Of a DNA stretch of 64,000 nucleotides, positions 47,933 to 58,260 are shown one piece after another. The notes beneath the pieces are model-generated. The model had not been told where the DNA came from and searched no databases. It worked only from the letters and a program-made list of their open reading frames with translations. Each line of letters opens with the position of its first letter. The stretch's first letter is position 1. Where the stretch lies: the NCBI RefSeq assembly GCF_000467125.1, contig NZ_BATJ01000009.1:124001-188000 (forward strand), given 5' to 3'. Made by a program: the position numbers and the translations under genes. Origin of the DNA: Vibrio proteolyticus NBRC 13287. Its GTDB lineage: Bacteria > Pseudomonadota > Gammaproteobacteria > Enterobacterales > Vibrionaceae.

Positions 47933-50385
47933 GAATTCAATTGTCGTTTGGTTTTGGTTGTCGCTACATGGCTCGCCGGATCATCCGGCCAGACGTGTTT
48001 CGGGTAGCGACCCTTCATTTCTTTCTGGACTTCCTTGTATGTGCCAGCCCAGAAGCCAGCCAGATCGGAAGTCAGTTGTAAAGGACGTTGCGCCGGTGAC
48101 AGCAGTTCCAGCACCACTCGCTGACGTCCTTTGGCCACCGTGGGCGAGTCCTGTTCTCCGAACACTTCCTGCATCCGCACGGACAACATCGGCGCCTGGC
48201 CAGGTTGATAATGCAGCGCTTTGTGACTGCCGGTCGGCAGACACCAGTGCGTCGGCAACCACTCATCAATCTGCTGATTGAGCGGCCAGCCCAGCCGCGC
48301 CTGCAGCGCAGATGCAACCGGTAGTGAAGCCAACTGTTTTAGTGACGCGATACCCTGCATGTAGGGCTCAAGCCATGCCTCCAACTCTGCCAATAATGTC
48401 GCCTCATCCATCTCTGGCCACGCCTCTTCCGGCAGCCACTCAGCCGCGCAGCGGGCCCGTGCCAACAGTGATTCGGCTTCGGCGGTCCAATTTAATACCG
48501 AAAGGCCGTGGCGACGAACATAGTTAAGTAAAGCTTCGGTCATTTTTTCCGCGCCGGGCTGGGGCAGTTCACGGGTGCGCACAACCAGCGAGCCCAGCTT
48601 CGTCTGAGCCTGGGCACTCAGACGACCGCGCGTCTCATCCCATTCCACCTGCTCATGCTCACTAAATAACGCCGGCAGATGCTGCTCAAGCGCGATGATA
48701 TCTGCTCCGAGGGCAAGAAAAATCTGACTGGTACTGCTCTGACCGCGCATCAGGTCGATCACCACCAGCCAGTCGTGACGGGCCAAAGGGTCGTCGTCGC
48801 GCAGCTCTGCACCATGGCCATTGGCAAGTGTATAGCGGCTGGTATCACGCCGTCTTTGCGCGACCCGATCCGGAAATGCGGTCGCCGCCACCTGAGCCAG
48901 CAGAGTTTCCTCCACGCCGCCCAGTTCAAACGTACTGCCTAGCCGCTCGGCCAGCGTACGGGCACGCTGCAATACCATAGACTGGCGAGCATGCTGACCG
49001 CGATGCAGTCGATGCAAACTGTGCTGGAGATCCGTCACATTGCGCTCCGGATCTTCTAACAGGGCGACCATGGCAAGCGCAGTGTGTAACCACTTCGCCT
49101 GTTTCGCTTGCGCATGCAGCAGTGCCGCCGCCATGCGGGGTTCCACACCTAACTGATGTGCCCGGCGCCCTAATGACGTCAGTTGCAGGGCCCCGTCCAG
49201 CATCCCGAGCGATTGCAGCAGTGCACGAGCCTGATGCAACGCGCTGTCCGGCGGTACATCCAGCCACTTGAGCTCACCAACGTCACTACAGCCCCACTGC
49301 GACAGTTCCATCGCCAGAAACGACAGATCCGCATGTAGGATCTCCGCCTCAGGTACCACAGGTTGCTGATTCAGCTGACTCTCACTGTACATTCTCACAC
49401 AACAACCCGGCTCTAAACGTCCGGCCCGGCCGGCACGTTGCGCCGCGGAAGACTGGGCAATACGAACCTGCTCGAGGCGGGTAATGCCAGTGCGCAAATC
49501 AAAGCGCGCCACCCGCTCTAAACCAGAATCAACCACCAGCCGGATACCTTCGATGGTCAGTGACGTTTCGGCAATATTGGTGGCCAGAACCACTTTGCGC
49601 ACCCCCGACGCTGACGGCGCGATCGCTTGTTGCTGCTCGGACGCCGTTAGCTGACCGTACAACGGGCAGATGCGCGCCGGTACACCGTCCAACAGCTCGG
49701 TCAAGTGCCGTATCGCCGCTACTCCGGGCAAGAACACCAGCATCGACCCTGACTCACTGTCGAGCAAGGCTCGGATCTGACGGGCCATTGCAGGTAATAG
49801 TGGCTCATGGCGCCGAACTGGCTGATAACGGTAGTCGATGGGATATGTCCGCCCCTGCGATTCTATGTAGGCCGCCTGTGGCAGTAACGCCGTCATCGCC
49901 TGACTGTCTAGCGTGGCGGACATCACCACAATGCTCAGATCATCACGCAACGCCTCCTGGACTTCCAGGCTCAGTGCCAGCGCCGTATCGGCATGAATGC
50001 TGCGTTCATGAAACTCATCAAATATCAGCATTGCGACCCCATTGAGTTCCGGATCAGACTGAATCATCCGGGTCATCACGCCTTCCGTTACGATCTCAAG
50101 GCGGGTTGCACTACTGGTTTTGTTCTCGCCGCGCATCCGGTAGCCGACCGTCTGGCCGACGCGCTCACCGAGTTGACGTGCCAGATAGGCGGCAATATTG
50201 CGCGCCGCCAGACGGCGTGGCTCCAGCATGATGATTTTGCCCGCCACCATCTGCTGACGCAGCAGTTCAAGTGGGAAGGCGGTCGACTTACCAGCCCCCG
50301 GCGCGGCTTTGAGGATCACTTGCGTGTGTTCACGCACCGCAGAGAGCAGTTGTGGCATCACGGCATGAATCGGCAATTGTGACAA
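47929..50385 (-). CDS. hrpB: ATP-dependent helicase HrpB
   Basis: An 818-aa DEAH-box helicase of unclear cellular role. Walker A is APGAGKST, the motif II box is DEFH (in [10 protein letters not shown]), motif III is SAT, and motif VI reads QRAGRAGR. A helicase-associated domain and the HrpB-specific C-terminal domain follow. It is first in the hrpB-mrcB pair, as in many gamma-proteobacteria, and is divergent from sfsA. Confidence 0.94.
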   Translation of the reverse strand: MSQLPIHAVMPQLLSAVREHTQVILKAAPGAGKSTAFPLELLRQQMVAGKIIMLEPRRLAARNIAAYLARQLGERVGQTVGYRMRGENKTSSATRLEIVTEGVMTRMIQSDPELNGVAMLIFDEFHERSIHADTALALSLEVQEALRDDLSIVVMSATLDSQAMTALLPQAAYIESQGRTYPIDYRYQPVRRHEPLLPAMARQIRALLDSESGSMLVFLPGVAAIRHLTELLDGVPARICPLYGQLTASEQQQAIAPSASGVRKVVLATNIAETSLTIEGIRLVVDSGLERVARFDLRTGITRLEQVRIAQSSAAQRAGRAGRLEPGCCVRMYSESQLNQQPVVPEAEILHADLSFLAMELSQWGCSDVGELKWLDVPPDSALHQARALLQSLGMLDGALQLTSLGRRAHQLGVEPRMAAALLHAQAKQAKWLHTALAMVALLEDPERNVTDLQHSLHRLHRGQHARQSMVLQRARTLAERLGSTFELGGVEETLLAQVAATAFPDRVAQRRRDTSRYTLANGHGAELRDDDPLARHDWLVVIDLMRGQSSTSQIFLALGADIIALEQHLPALFSEHEQVEWDETRGRLSAQAQTKLGSLVVRTRELPQPGAEKMTEALLNYVRRHGLSVLNWTAEAESLLARARCAAEWLPEEAWPEMDEATLLAELEAWLEPYMQGIASLKQLASLPVASALQARLGWPLNQQIDEWLPTHWCLPTGSHKALHYQPGQAPMLSVRMQEVFGEQDSPTVAKGRQRVVLELLSPAQRPLQLTSDLAGFWAGTYKEVQKEMKGRYPKHVWPDDPASHVATTKTKRQLNS

Positions 50386-50440
50386 TGTTCAGTCCTTGTG
50401 CTTAAATGGCGGCAACATTGTACATAAAACCAGTAGAAAA

Positions 50441-51154
50441 ATGCAGTTCAATCCCCCACTCCAGTCCGCCACCCTGCTTAAACGCTACAAACGCTTTCTG
50501 ACCGATATCGAACTACCGGACGGCAGTGTGCGTACGATTCACTGTGCCAACACCGGCGCCATGACCGGCTGTGCCGAACCAGGCAACATGGTGTGGTATT
50601 CCACCTCAGACAACCCAAAGCGTAAGTACCCAAACAGCTGGGAGTTGAGTGACACACAGGATGGCCACCGAATCTGCATCAACACCGCGCGGGCAAATCA
50701 ACTGGCGGTCGAAGCGATTCAAGACGGTACCATCGTTGAATTATTGGGCTATGATCAACTGTCGACCGAAGTGAAATACGGTCAGGAAAATAGCCGAATT
50801 GATGTCCTGCTCAAATCAGAGACCCAACCTTCGTGCTATATAGAAGTGAAAAGCGTCACGCTTTTGGGTGAAGACGGTCAAGGTTACTTCCCGGACGCAG
50901 TGACGACTCGCGGACAGAAACATCTGAGAGAGCTCACAGAAATGGCCAATAATGGGCAACGGGCAGTACTTTTGTTCACTGTTTTGCATTCAGGGATTGA
51001 AAAAGTTTCGCCAGCCCTCCATATAGACGCAAACTATTCACTTTTACTGAAAAAAGCTCAGGAACAGGGAGTGGAAGTGTTGTGCTACAAGGCGCAGCTT
51101 TCCGAGCACGAAATCAAGCTGATCAAGGCGATCGATTTTATTCAAATTGACTGA
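50441..51154 (+). CDS. sfsA: SfsA family protein
   Basis: A 237-aa protein with an OB-fold N-terminal region and a PD-(D/E)xK-like domain (IDVLL...[10 protein letters not shown]). E. coli SfsA was named for stimulating sugar fermentation and binds DNA; its real activity is unsettled. The ATG at 50441 gives the usual [19 protein letters not shown] start; the frame is open 15 codons upstream with no ribosome site. It precedes dksA, as in E. coli. Confidence 0.92.
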   Translation: MQFNPPLQSATLLKRYKRFLTDIELPDGSVRTIHCANTGAMTGCAEPGNMVWYSTSDNPKRKYPNSWELSDTQDGHRICINTARANQLAVEAIQDGTIVELLGYDQLSTEVKYGQENSRIDVLLKSETQPSCYIEVKSVTLLGEDGQGYFPDAVTTRGQKHLRELTEMANNGQRAVLLFTVLHSGIEKVSPALHIDANYSLLLKKAQEQGVEVLCYKAQLSEHEIKLIKAIDFIQID

Positions 51155-51200
51155 AAAATGATGTCGCCTTCACATTGACGATAAGTTTGCAATTCAGGAT

Positions 51201-51229
51201 TTGCCTCCCCAGTTTGTTTTTGCTATAGA
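51201..51229 (+). promoter_or_regulatory. dksA promoter
   Basis: The -35 is TTGCCT (51201-51206), the spacer 17 nt, and the -10 TATAGA (51224-51229) with an extended TGC. The predicted start near 51236 gives a leader of about 50 nt. Confidence 0.65.
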
Positions 51230-51286
51230 TACCCGCCTTAAATTAACTGTTATCGCAGTTGACTAGGTGTTAGTAGGAGATGCTGC

Positions 51287-51733
51287 ATGCCAGAATCGAA
51301 GAAAAAAGCGCTAGGCATCCTAGCCATTGCAGGTGTTGAGCCGTATCAGGAAAAGCCGGGTGAAGAGTACATGTCACCTGAGCAAATGGCTCATTTTACA
51401 AAGATCTTAGAAGCCTGGCGGAACCAGCTCAGGGTAGAAGTTGATCGCACCGTTCACCACATGCAGGACGAAGCGGCAAATTTCCCGGATCCCGTTGACC
51501 GTGCTTCTCAGGAAGAAGAGTTCAGCTTAGAGCTGCGTAACCGTGACCGCGAGCGTCGTCTGATCAAAAAGATCGAGAAAACGCTGAATAAGATTCAGGA
51601 TGATGAGTTTGGCTTCTGTGAATCTTGTGGTGTCGAGATCGGCATCCGTCGTCTTGAAGCTCGTCCCACTGCTGATCTTTGTATTGACTGTAAAACACTT
51701 GCAGAAATCAAAGAAAAGCAGATGCAAGGTTAA
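51287..51733 (+). CDS. dksA: RNA polymerase-binding transcription factor DksA
   Basis: A 148-aa factor that enters the polymerase secondary channel and, with ppGpp, controls rRNA and amino-acid promoters. A coiled coil (about 35-108) carries the acidic tip residues ([12 protein letters not shown]), followed by a four-cysteine zinc finger (CESCGVEIG ... CIDCK). The ATG has AGGAG 8 nt upstream. A promoter and a terminator flank it, but gluQ follows closely. Confidence 0.97.
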   Translation: MPESKKKALGILAIAGVEPYQEKPGEEYMSPEQMAHFTKILEAWRNQLRVEVDRTVHHMQDEAANFPDPVDRASQEEEFSLELRNRDRERRLIKKIEKTLNKIQDDEFGFCESCGVEIGIRRLEARPTADLCIDCKTLAEIKEKQMQG

Positions 51734-51753
51734 TCACCAGGCACTGAATTACC

Positions 51754-51784
51754 AAAGGGAGCGCTATGCTCCCTTTTTGCTTTT
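51754..51784 (+). terminator. terminator between dksA and gluQ
   Basis: A 9-bp stem (aaagggagc / gctcccttt) with a 5-nt loop is followed by a T-rich tail. A terminator in this place limits gluQ expression in Shigella, and the same arrangement is seen here. Confidence 0.85.
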
Positions 51785-51805
51785 ACTACCCACAGAGTGA
51801 TTGAG

Positions 51806-52696
51806 ATGCAGTATGTAGGCCGATTTGCTCCGTCACCGTCCGGTCCGCTTCACTTCGGCTCCCTGGTGGCTGCACTGGGCAGCTACTTCCAGGCCAAAGC
51901 CCAGCAGGGCCGGTGGTTAGTCAGAATCGAAGACTTAGACCCACCGCGAGAAATGCCGGGAGCAGCCAGCCTGATCCTGTCGGCGTTGGAGGCATACGGA
52001 TTGCACTGGGATGGTGAGGTGGTATACCAGAGCCAACGTCACCACTTATACCAGAATCAGATTGACCAATGGCTGCAAAGCGGCCAGGCCTATTATTGCC
52101 AGTGCACCCGTAAGCAGATCAAAGCGGCCGGAGGCTATTACCCCGGCACATGCCGTAAGCTGGGCTTGCGTGACAGCGGGCCCTACGCCGTTCGGCTGCA
52201 CGTCGCGCATTCCGTCACCGAGTTTCACGATCAGAAACACGGCCGAATCGCCATTCCGCTGGCATTGGCAGATGAAGATTTTATTATAAAACGTCGTGAT
52301 GGCTTATTTGCTTACAACCTTGCGGTAGTATTAGACGACATCGATCAGGGGGTTACGGAAGTGGTGCGTGGTGCGGATCTGATAGAACCGACCGGACGCC
52401 AGATCTGTCTTTATAAAACCCTCAACCAGCCGCCGGTCCGTTACCTGCACCTGCCGCTGGCCATGGATGACAACGGAAACAAGCTGTCGAAGCAAAATCA
52501 CGCGACCGCCATCGATGTCATGAACCCAAAACCCACCTTGCTCAATGCGATGCAATTTCTTGGCTTTAGGCTGACGGATCACATAAACGCGTGTTCTATC
52601 GAAGAAATCATCGCTTGGGGCGTTGATAATTGGCACATTAGCCAACTACCTGATTCGATCGAGATCACACCAAGATTCTCAAACGACGCCCCTTAA
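51806..52696 (+). CDS. gluQ: glutamyl-Q tRNA(Asp) synthetase
   Basis: A 296-aa truncated glutamyl-tRNA synthetase paralogue that attaches glutamate to queuosine in tRNA-Asp. The HIGH-like motif is HFGS in SPSGPLHFGS, the KMSKS-like motif is KLSKQ, and a zinc-binding cysteine set (YYCQC ... GTC) is present; the anticodon-binding domain of GltX is absent. The ATG at 51806 fits the usual MQYVGRFAPSPSG start; a GTG three codons upstream is the alternative. Confidence 0.94.
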   Translation: MQYVGRFAPSPSGPLHFGSLVAALGSYFQAKAQQGRWLVRIEDLDPPREMPGAASLILSALEAYGLHWDGEVVYQSQRHHLYQNQIDQWLQSGQAYYCQCTRKQIKAAGGYYPGTCRKLGLRDSGPYAVRLHVAHSVTEFHDQKHGRIAIPLALADEDFIIKRRDGLFAYNLAVVLDDIDQGVTEVVRGADLIEPTGRQICLYKTLNQPPVRYLHLPLAMDDNGNKLSKQNHATAIDVMNPKPTLLNAMQFLGFRLTDHINACSIEEIIAWGVDNWHISQLPDSIEITPRFSNDAP

Positions 52697-52771
52697 GCTA
52701 TTATTAGCGGCAAATTTTTGCTGAAACGGGCCAATATCAGGGTTGGCTTAACTGATTATTGCCAGATGCAC

Positions 52772-54142
52772 ATGAATATAGATGACAACACAACACGTGC
52801 TCCGCGCGTGATAACACAACTTGCGCTCAACGTGATTACGCGTGAAGAGCACAATATTTCACGCAAACAAATCAGCGATAACGCGCTGAAAGTTCTGTAT
52901 CGTCTCAATGGTGCAGGCTTTGATGCCTATTTGGTCGGCGGCGGTGTTCGTGATTTGTTGCTCGGCGCGACGCCGAAAGATTTCGACATCGCCACCAATG
53001 CGACGCCGGAGCAGATCCGCCAGTTGTTCCGCAACTGCCGTCTGATCGGCCGCCGTTTCCGTTTGGCACACATCATGTTTGGCCGCGACATCATTGAAGT
53101 GGCGACTTTCCGTGGCCACCATCAGGAACCGAGCAAAAACGTCTCCCAGCAATCGAAAGAAGGGATGCTGTTGCGTGATAACGTCTACGGCAGCATTGAT
53201 GAAGACGCCGAACGACGCGATTTCACCATCAACGCGATGTACTACAACATCCGTGATTACTCGATTCACGACTACGCCGGTGGCGCCGAAGATCTCAATG
53301 ACAAGCTGGTCCGTCTGATTGGCGATCCGCAGACCCGCTACCGCGAAGATCCGGTCCGAATGCTGCGTGCGATTCGTTTTGCCGCCAAACTGGATTTCGA
53401 TATTGAGGAAGACACGGCGGCCCCGATTGAGGAACTGGCGCACCTGCTGCGCGAGATTCCATCTGCGCGCCTGTACGAAGAGTCGCTCAAACTGCTGCAA
53501 TCAGGCCATGGTCTGGAAACCTATTACCTGCTGCGCGAATACAACCTATTCCAGCAGTTGTTCCCGACCATTTCTGAACACTTTACCGACGATTACTCCT
53601 CACCAACGGAGCAGATGTTGGATCAGGTTCTGGACTCCACTGATCAGCGCATGGAAGAAGGCAAACGGATTAATCCGGCCTTTATGTTTGCGGCCATGTT
53701 GTGGTACCCATTGCTATCTCTGGCGGACAAGCTGATGGCTGAGCGCAATATGAACGACTACGACGCCGTCATGGAAGCCAGCAACCAGATTTTAGATGAT
53801 CAGGTGCGCACCATTGCCATCCCGCGTCGTCACACTGCGACCATCCGTGAAATCTGGCAGTTGCAACTGCGCCTGCCACGCCGCAATGGAAAACGTGCAT
53901 TCCGCCTGATGGAGCTGAATAAATTCAGAGCCGGGTTCGATTTTCTTGAAATGCGCGGTGAAATTGAGGGGGGAGACACCAAAGAGCTTGCTAATTGGTG
54001 GGAAACTTTCCAAAATGCCGGCCGCAACATGCGTCAGGCTATGGTCGCCGACTTAGACAGCGCGACGCCTGCCGGTGGTAAAAAGCCCGGTTCCCGCCGC
54101 CGTCGCAGTCCTCGTAAGAAAAAGAGCAAAGCAAGCTCATGA
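52772..54142 (+). CDS. pcnB: poly(A) polymerase I
   Basis: A 456-aa (with this start) class II nucleotidyltransferase that adds poly(A) tails and promotes RNA decay. The active site is GGGVRDLLLG with the DxD of KDFDIATNATPEQ. The C-terminus is very basic (GSRRRRSPRKKKSK). The start is uncertain: ATGs at 52766 and 52772 lack ribosome sites, a TTG lies at 52718, and two in-frame ATT codons lie at 52700-52705, just after the gluQ stop. E. coli pcnB is known to start with ATT, so a weak non-standard start is possible here too. Confidence 0.92.
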   Translation: MNIDDNTTRAPRVITQLALNVITREEHNISRKQISDNALKVLYRLNGAGFDAYLVGGGVRDLLLGATPKDFDIATNATPEQIRQLFRNCRLIGRRFRLAHIMFGRDIIEVATFRGHHQEPSKNVSQQSKEGMLLRDNVYGSIDEDAERRDFTINAMYYNIRDYSIHDYAGGAEDLNDKLVRLIGDPQTRYREDPVRMLRAIRFAAKLDFDIEEDTAAPIEELAHLLREIPSARLYEESLKLLQSGHGLETYYLLREYNLFQQLFPTISEHFTDDYSSPTEQMLDQVLDSTDQRMEEGKRINPAFMFAAMLWYPLLSLADKLMAERNMNDYDAVMEASNQILDDQVRTIAIPRRHTATIREIWQLQLRLPRRNGKRAFRLMELNKFRAGFDFLEMRGEIEGGDTKELANWWETFQNAGRNMRQAMVADLDSATPAGGKKPGSRRRRSPRKKKSKASS

Positions 54143-54624
54143 TCACGGCATACATTGCCGTAGGCAGTAATCTGGCGGATCCGGTGACTCAGGCCCGGCA
54201 GGCGATCGAGGCGCTGGCTCAGTTGCCACGTTCGGCGTTTATCCAGGCTTCGCAGCTGTACAGCAGCAGCCCGATGGGCCCGCAGGATCAACCGGATTAC
54301 ATTAACGCTGTTGTGGCGATAAAAACCGAATTAACCCCCTTAGAACTGCTCGATTGCACCCAAGCGATTGAGCAGGAACAAGGGCGTGTCCGTAAAGACG
54401 AACGCTGGGGCCCAAGAACCTTAGATCTCGATATTTTGCTTTACGGCAATGAGGTGATCGACTCCGAGCGTCTCATCATTCCACACTACGGAATGAAAGA
54501 GCGCGAATTCGTGCTCTATCCGCTTGCCGAGATCGCACCAAGTTTACAACTCCCTGATGGGACTGAGCTGTCCGACCTGCTACAACAAGTCGCGCGCAAT
54601 GGGCTCAGTATTTGGCGCTCCTAG
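54139..54624 (+). CDS. folK: HPPK, folate biosynthesis pyrophosphokinase
   Basis: A 161-aa enzyme that transfers pyrophosphate from ATP to 6-hydroxymethyl-dihydropterin. Family motifs are AYIAVGSNLADP, QPDYINAVVAIKT and the metal-binding RWGPRTLDLDILLYG. Its ATG overlaps the pcnB stop by 4 nt. pcnB-folK-panB-panC is a common gamma-proteobacterial order. Confidence 0.96.
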   Translation: MITAYIAVGSNLADPVTQARQAIEALAQLPRSAFIQASQLYSSSPMGPQDQPDYINAVVAIKTELTPLELLDCTQAIEQEQGRVRKDERWGPRTLDLDILLYGNEVIDSERLIIPHYGMKEREFVLYPLAEIAPSLQLPDGTELSDLLQQVARNGLSIWRS

Positions 54625-54647
54625 CCAACTCCTAGTAAGGACAATCC

Positions 54648-55442
54648 ATGAAAAAAATTACCATAAACGACCTGATGAAGTGGAAACAGGAAGGTCGTAA
54701 ATTTGCAACTTCTACCGCGTATGATGCGAGTTTCGCCCAACTGTTCGAAAGCCAGGATATGCCCGTTTTGCTGGTGGGCGACTCTCTTGGCATGGTGCTG
54801 CAGGGCCGCCCGGACACACTACCGGTAACGGTTGATGAAATTGCCTACCACACTCGCTGTGTGCGTGCCGGTAGCCCGAACTGTCTGCTGATGGCCGATA
54901 TGCCATTCATGAGTTACGCCACTCCAGAACAGGCGTGCGAGAATGCCGCCAAGATCATGCAGGCAGGCGCAAACATGGTAAAAATTGAAGGCGGTGCCTG
55001 GCTGGTCGACACCATCCGTATGTTGGCCGAGCGCTCAGTACCGGTGTGTGCTCACTTGGGACTCACCCCACAAGCGGTCAACATCTTTGGTGGTTACAAA
55101 GTTCAGGGACGTGATCAGGAAAACGCCGACCGCATGGTCAGTGATGCGCTGGCACTGCAACAAGCAGGCACGCAGTTGATCGTCTTAGAATGCGTTCCGG
55201 CCGCATTGGCAGAACGCATTACCCAAGCACTGGACATTCCGGTCATCGGTATTGGTGCCGGTAATGTAACCGACGGTCAGATCCTGGTGATGCATGACAT
55301 GCTGGGTATCTCGGCCAACTACATGCCGAAGTTTTCAAAAGACTTCCTGAAAGAAACGGGCGATATTCGCTCAGCGATTGCCAAATATATCGCAGATGTG
55401 CAAAGTGGCGCGTTCCCTGATGACGCCCATACGATTGCCTAG
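54648..55442 (+). CDS. panB: 3-methyl-2-oxobutanoate hydroxymethyltransferase
   Basis: A 264-aa TIM-barrel enzyme that makes ketopantoate in the pantothenate (coenzyme A) pathway. The metal site motif is [12 protein letters not shown] and the catalytic segment VKIEGG is present; [20 protein letters not shown] is the family's C-terminal signature (normally GIGAG...DGQ.LV..D). The ATG has AAGGA 7 nt upstream. It is 11 nt ahead of panC. Confidence 0.97.
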   Translation: MKKITINDLMKWKQEGRKFATSTAYDASFAQLFESQDMPVLLVGDSLGMVLQGRPDTLPVTVDEIAYHTRCVRAGSPNCLLMADMPFMSYATPEQACENAAKIMQAGANMVKIEGGAWLVDTIRMLAERSVPVCAHLGLTPQAVNIFGGYKVQGRDQENADRMVSDALALQQAGTQLIVLECVPAALAERITQALDIPVIGIGAGNVTDGQILVMHDMLGISANYMPKFSKDFLKETGDIRSAIAKYIADVQSGAFPDDAHTIA

Positions 55443-55453
55443 AGGATCAGATA

Positions 55454-56350
55454 ATGCAAACTTTTGCTGAAGTAACTGGCCTGCGTGAGCAGATCAAACA
55501 GTATAAGCGCGAAGGTCGAAAAATCGCGTTCGTTCCGACGATGGGTAACCTGCACGAAGGTCACCTGACGCTGGTGCGCCAAGCACGTGAACACGCCGAC
55601 ATCGTTGTGGTCAGCATTTTTGTTAATCCGATGCAATTTGACCGGGCTGAGGATCTCAACAATTATCCTCGGACCCTGGATGACGATCTCAGCAAGCTCA
55701 ACGCCGAAGGGGTTGAGCTGGTGTTCACCCCAACTCCAGAGATCATCTACCCACATGGCCTGGATAAACAGACCTATGTGGAAGTTCCTGGCCTGTCGCA
55801 TATGCTGGAAGGCGCCTCCCGTCCGGGCCACTTCCGGGGCGTAGCAACCATCGTCACCAAACTGTTCAATATCGTCCAGCCGGATGTGGCCTGTTTTGGG
55901 GAAAAAGACTTCCAGCAGTTGGCGGTGATTCGTCAAATGGTGGACGATCTGGCGATGGACATTGACATCGTCGGTGTCGCAACGGTTCGTGAAATGGACG
56001 GTCTGGCCATGAGTTCACGCAACAACCTGCTGACCATCGATGAGCGTCAGCGTGCGCCGGTTCTGGCCCGTACTATGCGTTGGATCAGCAGTGCAGTGCG
56101 CGGTGGTCGTGACGATTATGCCTCGATCATTGAAGATGCCAACGATCAGCTGCGCGCGGCCGATTTGCAGCCGGATGAAATCTTTATCCGCGATGCGCGC
56201 ACTCTGCAAGTGATCAATGCCGACTCCACTCAGGCTGTGATCCTGATGTCAGCCTATCTGGGGAAAGCCCGTTTGATTGACAATGCCGTGATTGATCTGG
56301 CAGTAGAAAACAAAGAAGAAGCCAGTGAGGCCAATTCCGAGCAGGAATAA
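55454..56350 (+). CDS. panC: pantothenate synthetase
   Basis: A 298-aa ligase that joins pantoate and beta-alanine using ATP. The HIGH-like motif is GNLHEGHL in [11 protein letters not shown], and the KMSKS-like region is around MSSRNNLL. The C-terminal ~15 residues are acidic and vary in the family. No panD is present in the window, so beta-alanine must be made elsewhere. A strong terminator follows. Confidence 0.97.
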   Translation: MQTFAEVTGLREQIKQYKREGRKIAFVPTMGNLHEGHLTLVRQAREHADIVVVSIFVNPMQFDRAEDLNNYPRTLDDDLSKLNAEGVELVFTPTPEIIYPHGLDKQTYVEVPGLSHMLEGASRPGHFRGVATIVTKLFNIVQPDVACFGEKDFQQLAVIRQMVDDLAMDIDIVGVATVREMDGLAMSSRNNLLTIDERQRAPVLARTMRWISSAVRGGRDDYASIIEDANDQLRAADLQPDEIFIRDARTLQVINADSTQAVILMSAYLGKARLIDNAVIDLAVENKEEASEANSEQE

Positions 56351-56366
56351 CCCCCTCCCGCCCATG

Positions 56367-56396
56367 AAAAAGGTCGACCTCGGGTCGACCTTTTTT
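56367..56396 (+). terminator. terminator after panC
   Basis: A 13-bp stem (aaaaaggtcgacc / ggtcgaccttttt) with a 3-nt loop; it can act on both strands and also lies just past the yadH stop. Confidence 0.92.
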
Positions 56397-56410
56397 GCTG
56401 CGTCCTATGA

Positions 56411-57181
56411 TTAGCTGCGCAGGCCAATGCCACGGGTCACCAAATAGTGCGCTAATGCGTACAAGGCAATCACAAACAGCCCCAGCACCCCAAATGAGGT
56501 AACAATACCGACATCCGACACTCCCAAAAAGCCATAACGGAAAGCGTTGACCATGTAGACGATCGGGTTGATTTTCGACACACCCTGCCAGAATTCCGGT
56601 AAGAGACTAATGGAGTAAAATACCCCGCCCAGATAGGTCAGCGGCGTCAGAACAAACGTGGGGATAATTGAGATGTCATCAAAGGTTTTGGCGTACACAG
56701 CGTTGATCAACCCACCCAGAGCAAACACCACCGAAGTCATAAACACAGTGGCAATGATGATGCCCCAGTGTTCAACTTGCAAATCGACAAAAAACAGTGA
56801 CACAAACGTCACGATTGCCCCGACCAGTAAGCCACGCACCACGCCGCCCATCACAAAGCCGAGAATAATCACGTAGTTTGGCACCGGAGCCACCAGCAGC
56901 TCTTCAATATTGCGCTGAAACTTGGCACTGAAAAACGACGACGCCACATTAGAGTACGAGTTGGTGATCACCGACATCATGATTAAGCCCGGCACAATGT
57001 ATTCCATGTAACTGAAGCCATTCATTTCGCCGATTCGCGAACCAATCAGGCTGCCGAAAATAATAAAGTAAAGCGTCATGGTGATCGCTGGCGGCACCAG
57101 CGTCTGTACCCAGATACGAGTAAAACGGTTGATCTCTTTGGTCAGCAGACTGCAAAACGCAGTCCAATACAAACGGTACAT
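56411..57181 (-). CDS. yadH: ABC-2 type transporter permease
   Basis: A 256-aa inner-membrane permease with six helices of the ABC-2 family (MYRLYWTAFCSLLTKEINRF start, then LVPPAITMTLYFIIFGSLIG). The ATG at 57181 has GGAG 9 nt upstream and lies 1 nt after the yadG stop; an in-frame extension would run back into yadG. Substrate unknown; E. coli YadGH is also uncharacterised but is found near can and hpt in the same way. Confidence 0.9.
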   Translation of the reverse strand: MYRLYWTAFCSLLTKEINRFTRIWVQTLVPPAITMTLYFIIFGSLIGSRIGEMNGFSYMEYIVPGLIMMSVITNSYSNVASSFFSAKFQRNIEELLVAPVPNYVIILGFVMGGVVRGLLVGAIVTFVSLFFVDLQVEHWGIIIATVFMTSVVFALGGLINAVYAKTFDDISIIPTFVLTPLTYLGGVFYSISLLPEFWQGVSKINPIVYMVNAFRYGFLGVSDVGIVTSFGVLGLFVIALYALAHYLVTRGIGLRS

Positions 57182-57182
57182 A

Positions 57183-58106
57183 TTACTGAGCTCCACTCTG
57201 TTCACGGACAATACTGACAAACAGCTCTTCCAGTCGGTTGGCTTTGTTGCGCATAGACAGAACCTTGACCCCATGCTCGCTGAGCTGGCTGAAAATCGGA
57301 TTCAGCCCCTGTGCTTTATCCAGTTCAATTTCCAGTGAACCATTCACCATAAACTGGCTGTTTACCCCCTCTAATGACGGCACGTCACTGCCCGGTTCCA
57401 GATCGAGAATGAACGTTTCCACATGCAGTTTGCTGAGCAAGTCTTTCATGGTGGTGTTTTCGATCAGCTCCCCACGGTTGATGATGCCGATATGCCGACA
57501 CAGCATTTCCGCTTCTTCCAGATAGTGGGTGGTCAGGATGATGGTGATGCCCTGCTCGGCGTTGATCTCTTTGAGGAACTCCCACATCGAGCGGCGCAGC
57601 TCAATATCCACACCCGCGGTCGGTTCATCGAGGATAAGCAGTTGCGGCTCATGCATCAGCGCCCGTGCAATCATCAGCCGGCGCTTCATTCCGCCCGACA
57701 GATTGCGTGCCCGTTCATTGCGTTTCTCCCACAGATCAAGCTTGGACAGGTATGTCTCGGCGCGCTGTTTCGCCACCGCTTTGGGCACCCCGTAGTAGCC
57801 AGCTTGCTGCAAGACGATCTGTTCAACGGTTTCAAACTGATTGAAATTGAATTCCTGCGGCACCAGCCCGAGGTTCTGTTTGGCCAGCTCCAGATCGGTA
57901 TCGATGTCGTAACCAAATACTCTCACTTTACCGGCGGTTTTGTTTACCAACGAAGAGATGATGCCTATGCTGGTCGACTTGCCAGCACCATTGGGGCCGA
58001 GCAAGGCGTAAAAATCGCCTTTTTCAACCGTCAAACTGATGCCTTTAAGCGCCTCAAAGCCCCCTGCATAGGTCTTGCGAAGGTGTTCTATTTCCAATGC
58101 GTACAT
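57183..58106 (-). CDS. yadG: ABC transporter ATPase
   Basis: A 307-aa ATPase that pairs with YadH. Walker A is GPNGAGKS, the signature LSGGMKRRLMIA, Walker B LLILDEPTAGVD and the switch TTHYLEEAE. The protein is very close in sequence to E. coli YadG, including the late MRNKANRLEELFVS segment. No clear ribosome site precedes the ATG. Confidence 0.92.
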   Translation of the reverse strand: MYALEIEHLRKTYAGGFEALKGISLTVEKGDFYALLGPNGAGKSTSIGIISSLVNKTAGKVRVFGYDIDTDLELAKQNLGLVPQEFNFNQFETVEQIVLQQAGYYGVPKAVAKQRAETYLSKLDLWEKRNERARNLSGGMKRRLMIARALMHEPQLLILDEPTAGVDIELRRSMWEFLKEINAEQGITIILTTHYLEEAEMLCRHIGIINRGELIENTTMKDLLSKLHVETFILDLEPGSDVPSLEGVNSQFMVNGSLEIELDKAQGLNPIFSQLSEHGVKVLSMRNKANRLEELFVSIVREQSGAQ

Positions 58107-58202
58107 AACTGGGTATCGCTGTGTTGATCATTAACGTGTTACAAATGATGACAAATGCGTCACTTTTCAAGGCTATATTAGATTTTAATTATTTATTGAC
58201 AC

Positions 58203-58232
58203 AAAAAAGCACGCTGAGAATCAGCGTGCTTT
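58203..58232 (-). terminator. terminator after the SulP gene
   Basis: A 12-bp stem (aaagcacgctga / tcagcgtgcttt) with a 3-nt loop and a T run on the minus strand. Confidence 0.88.
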
Positions 58233-58260
58233 CCCTACCGTTTGCGACCAGAATGCGACA

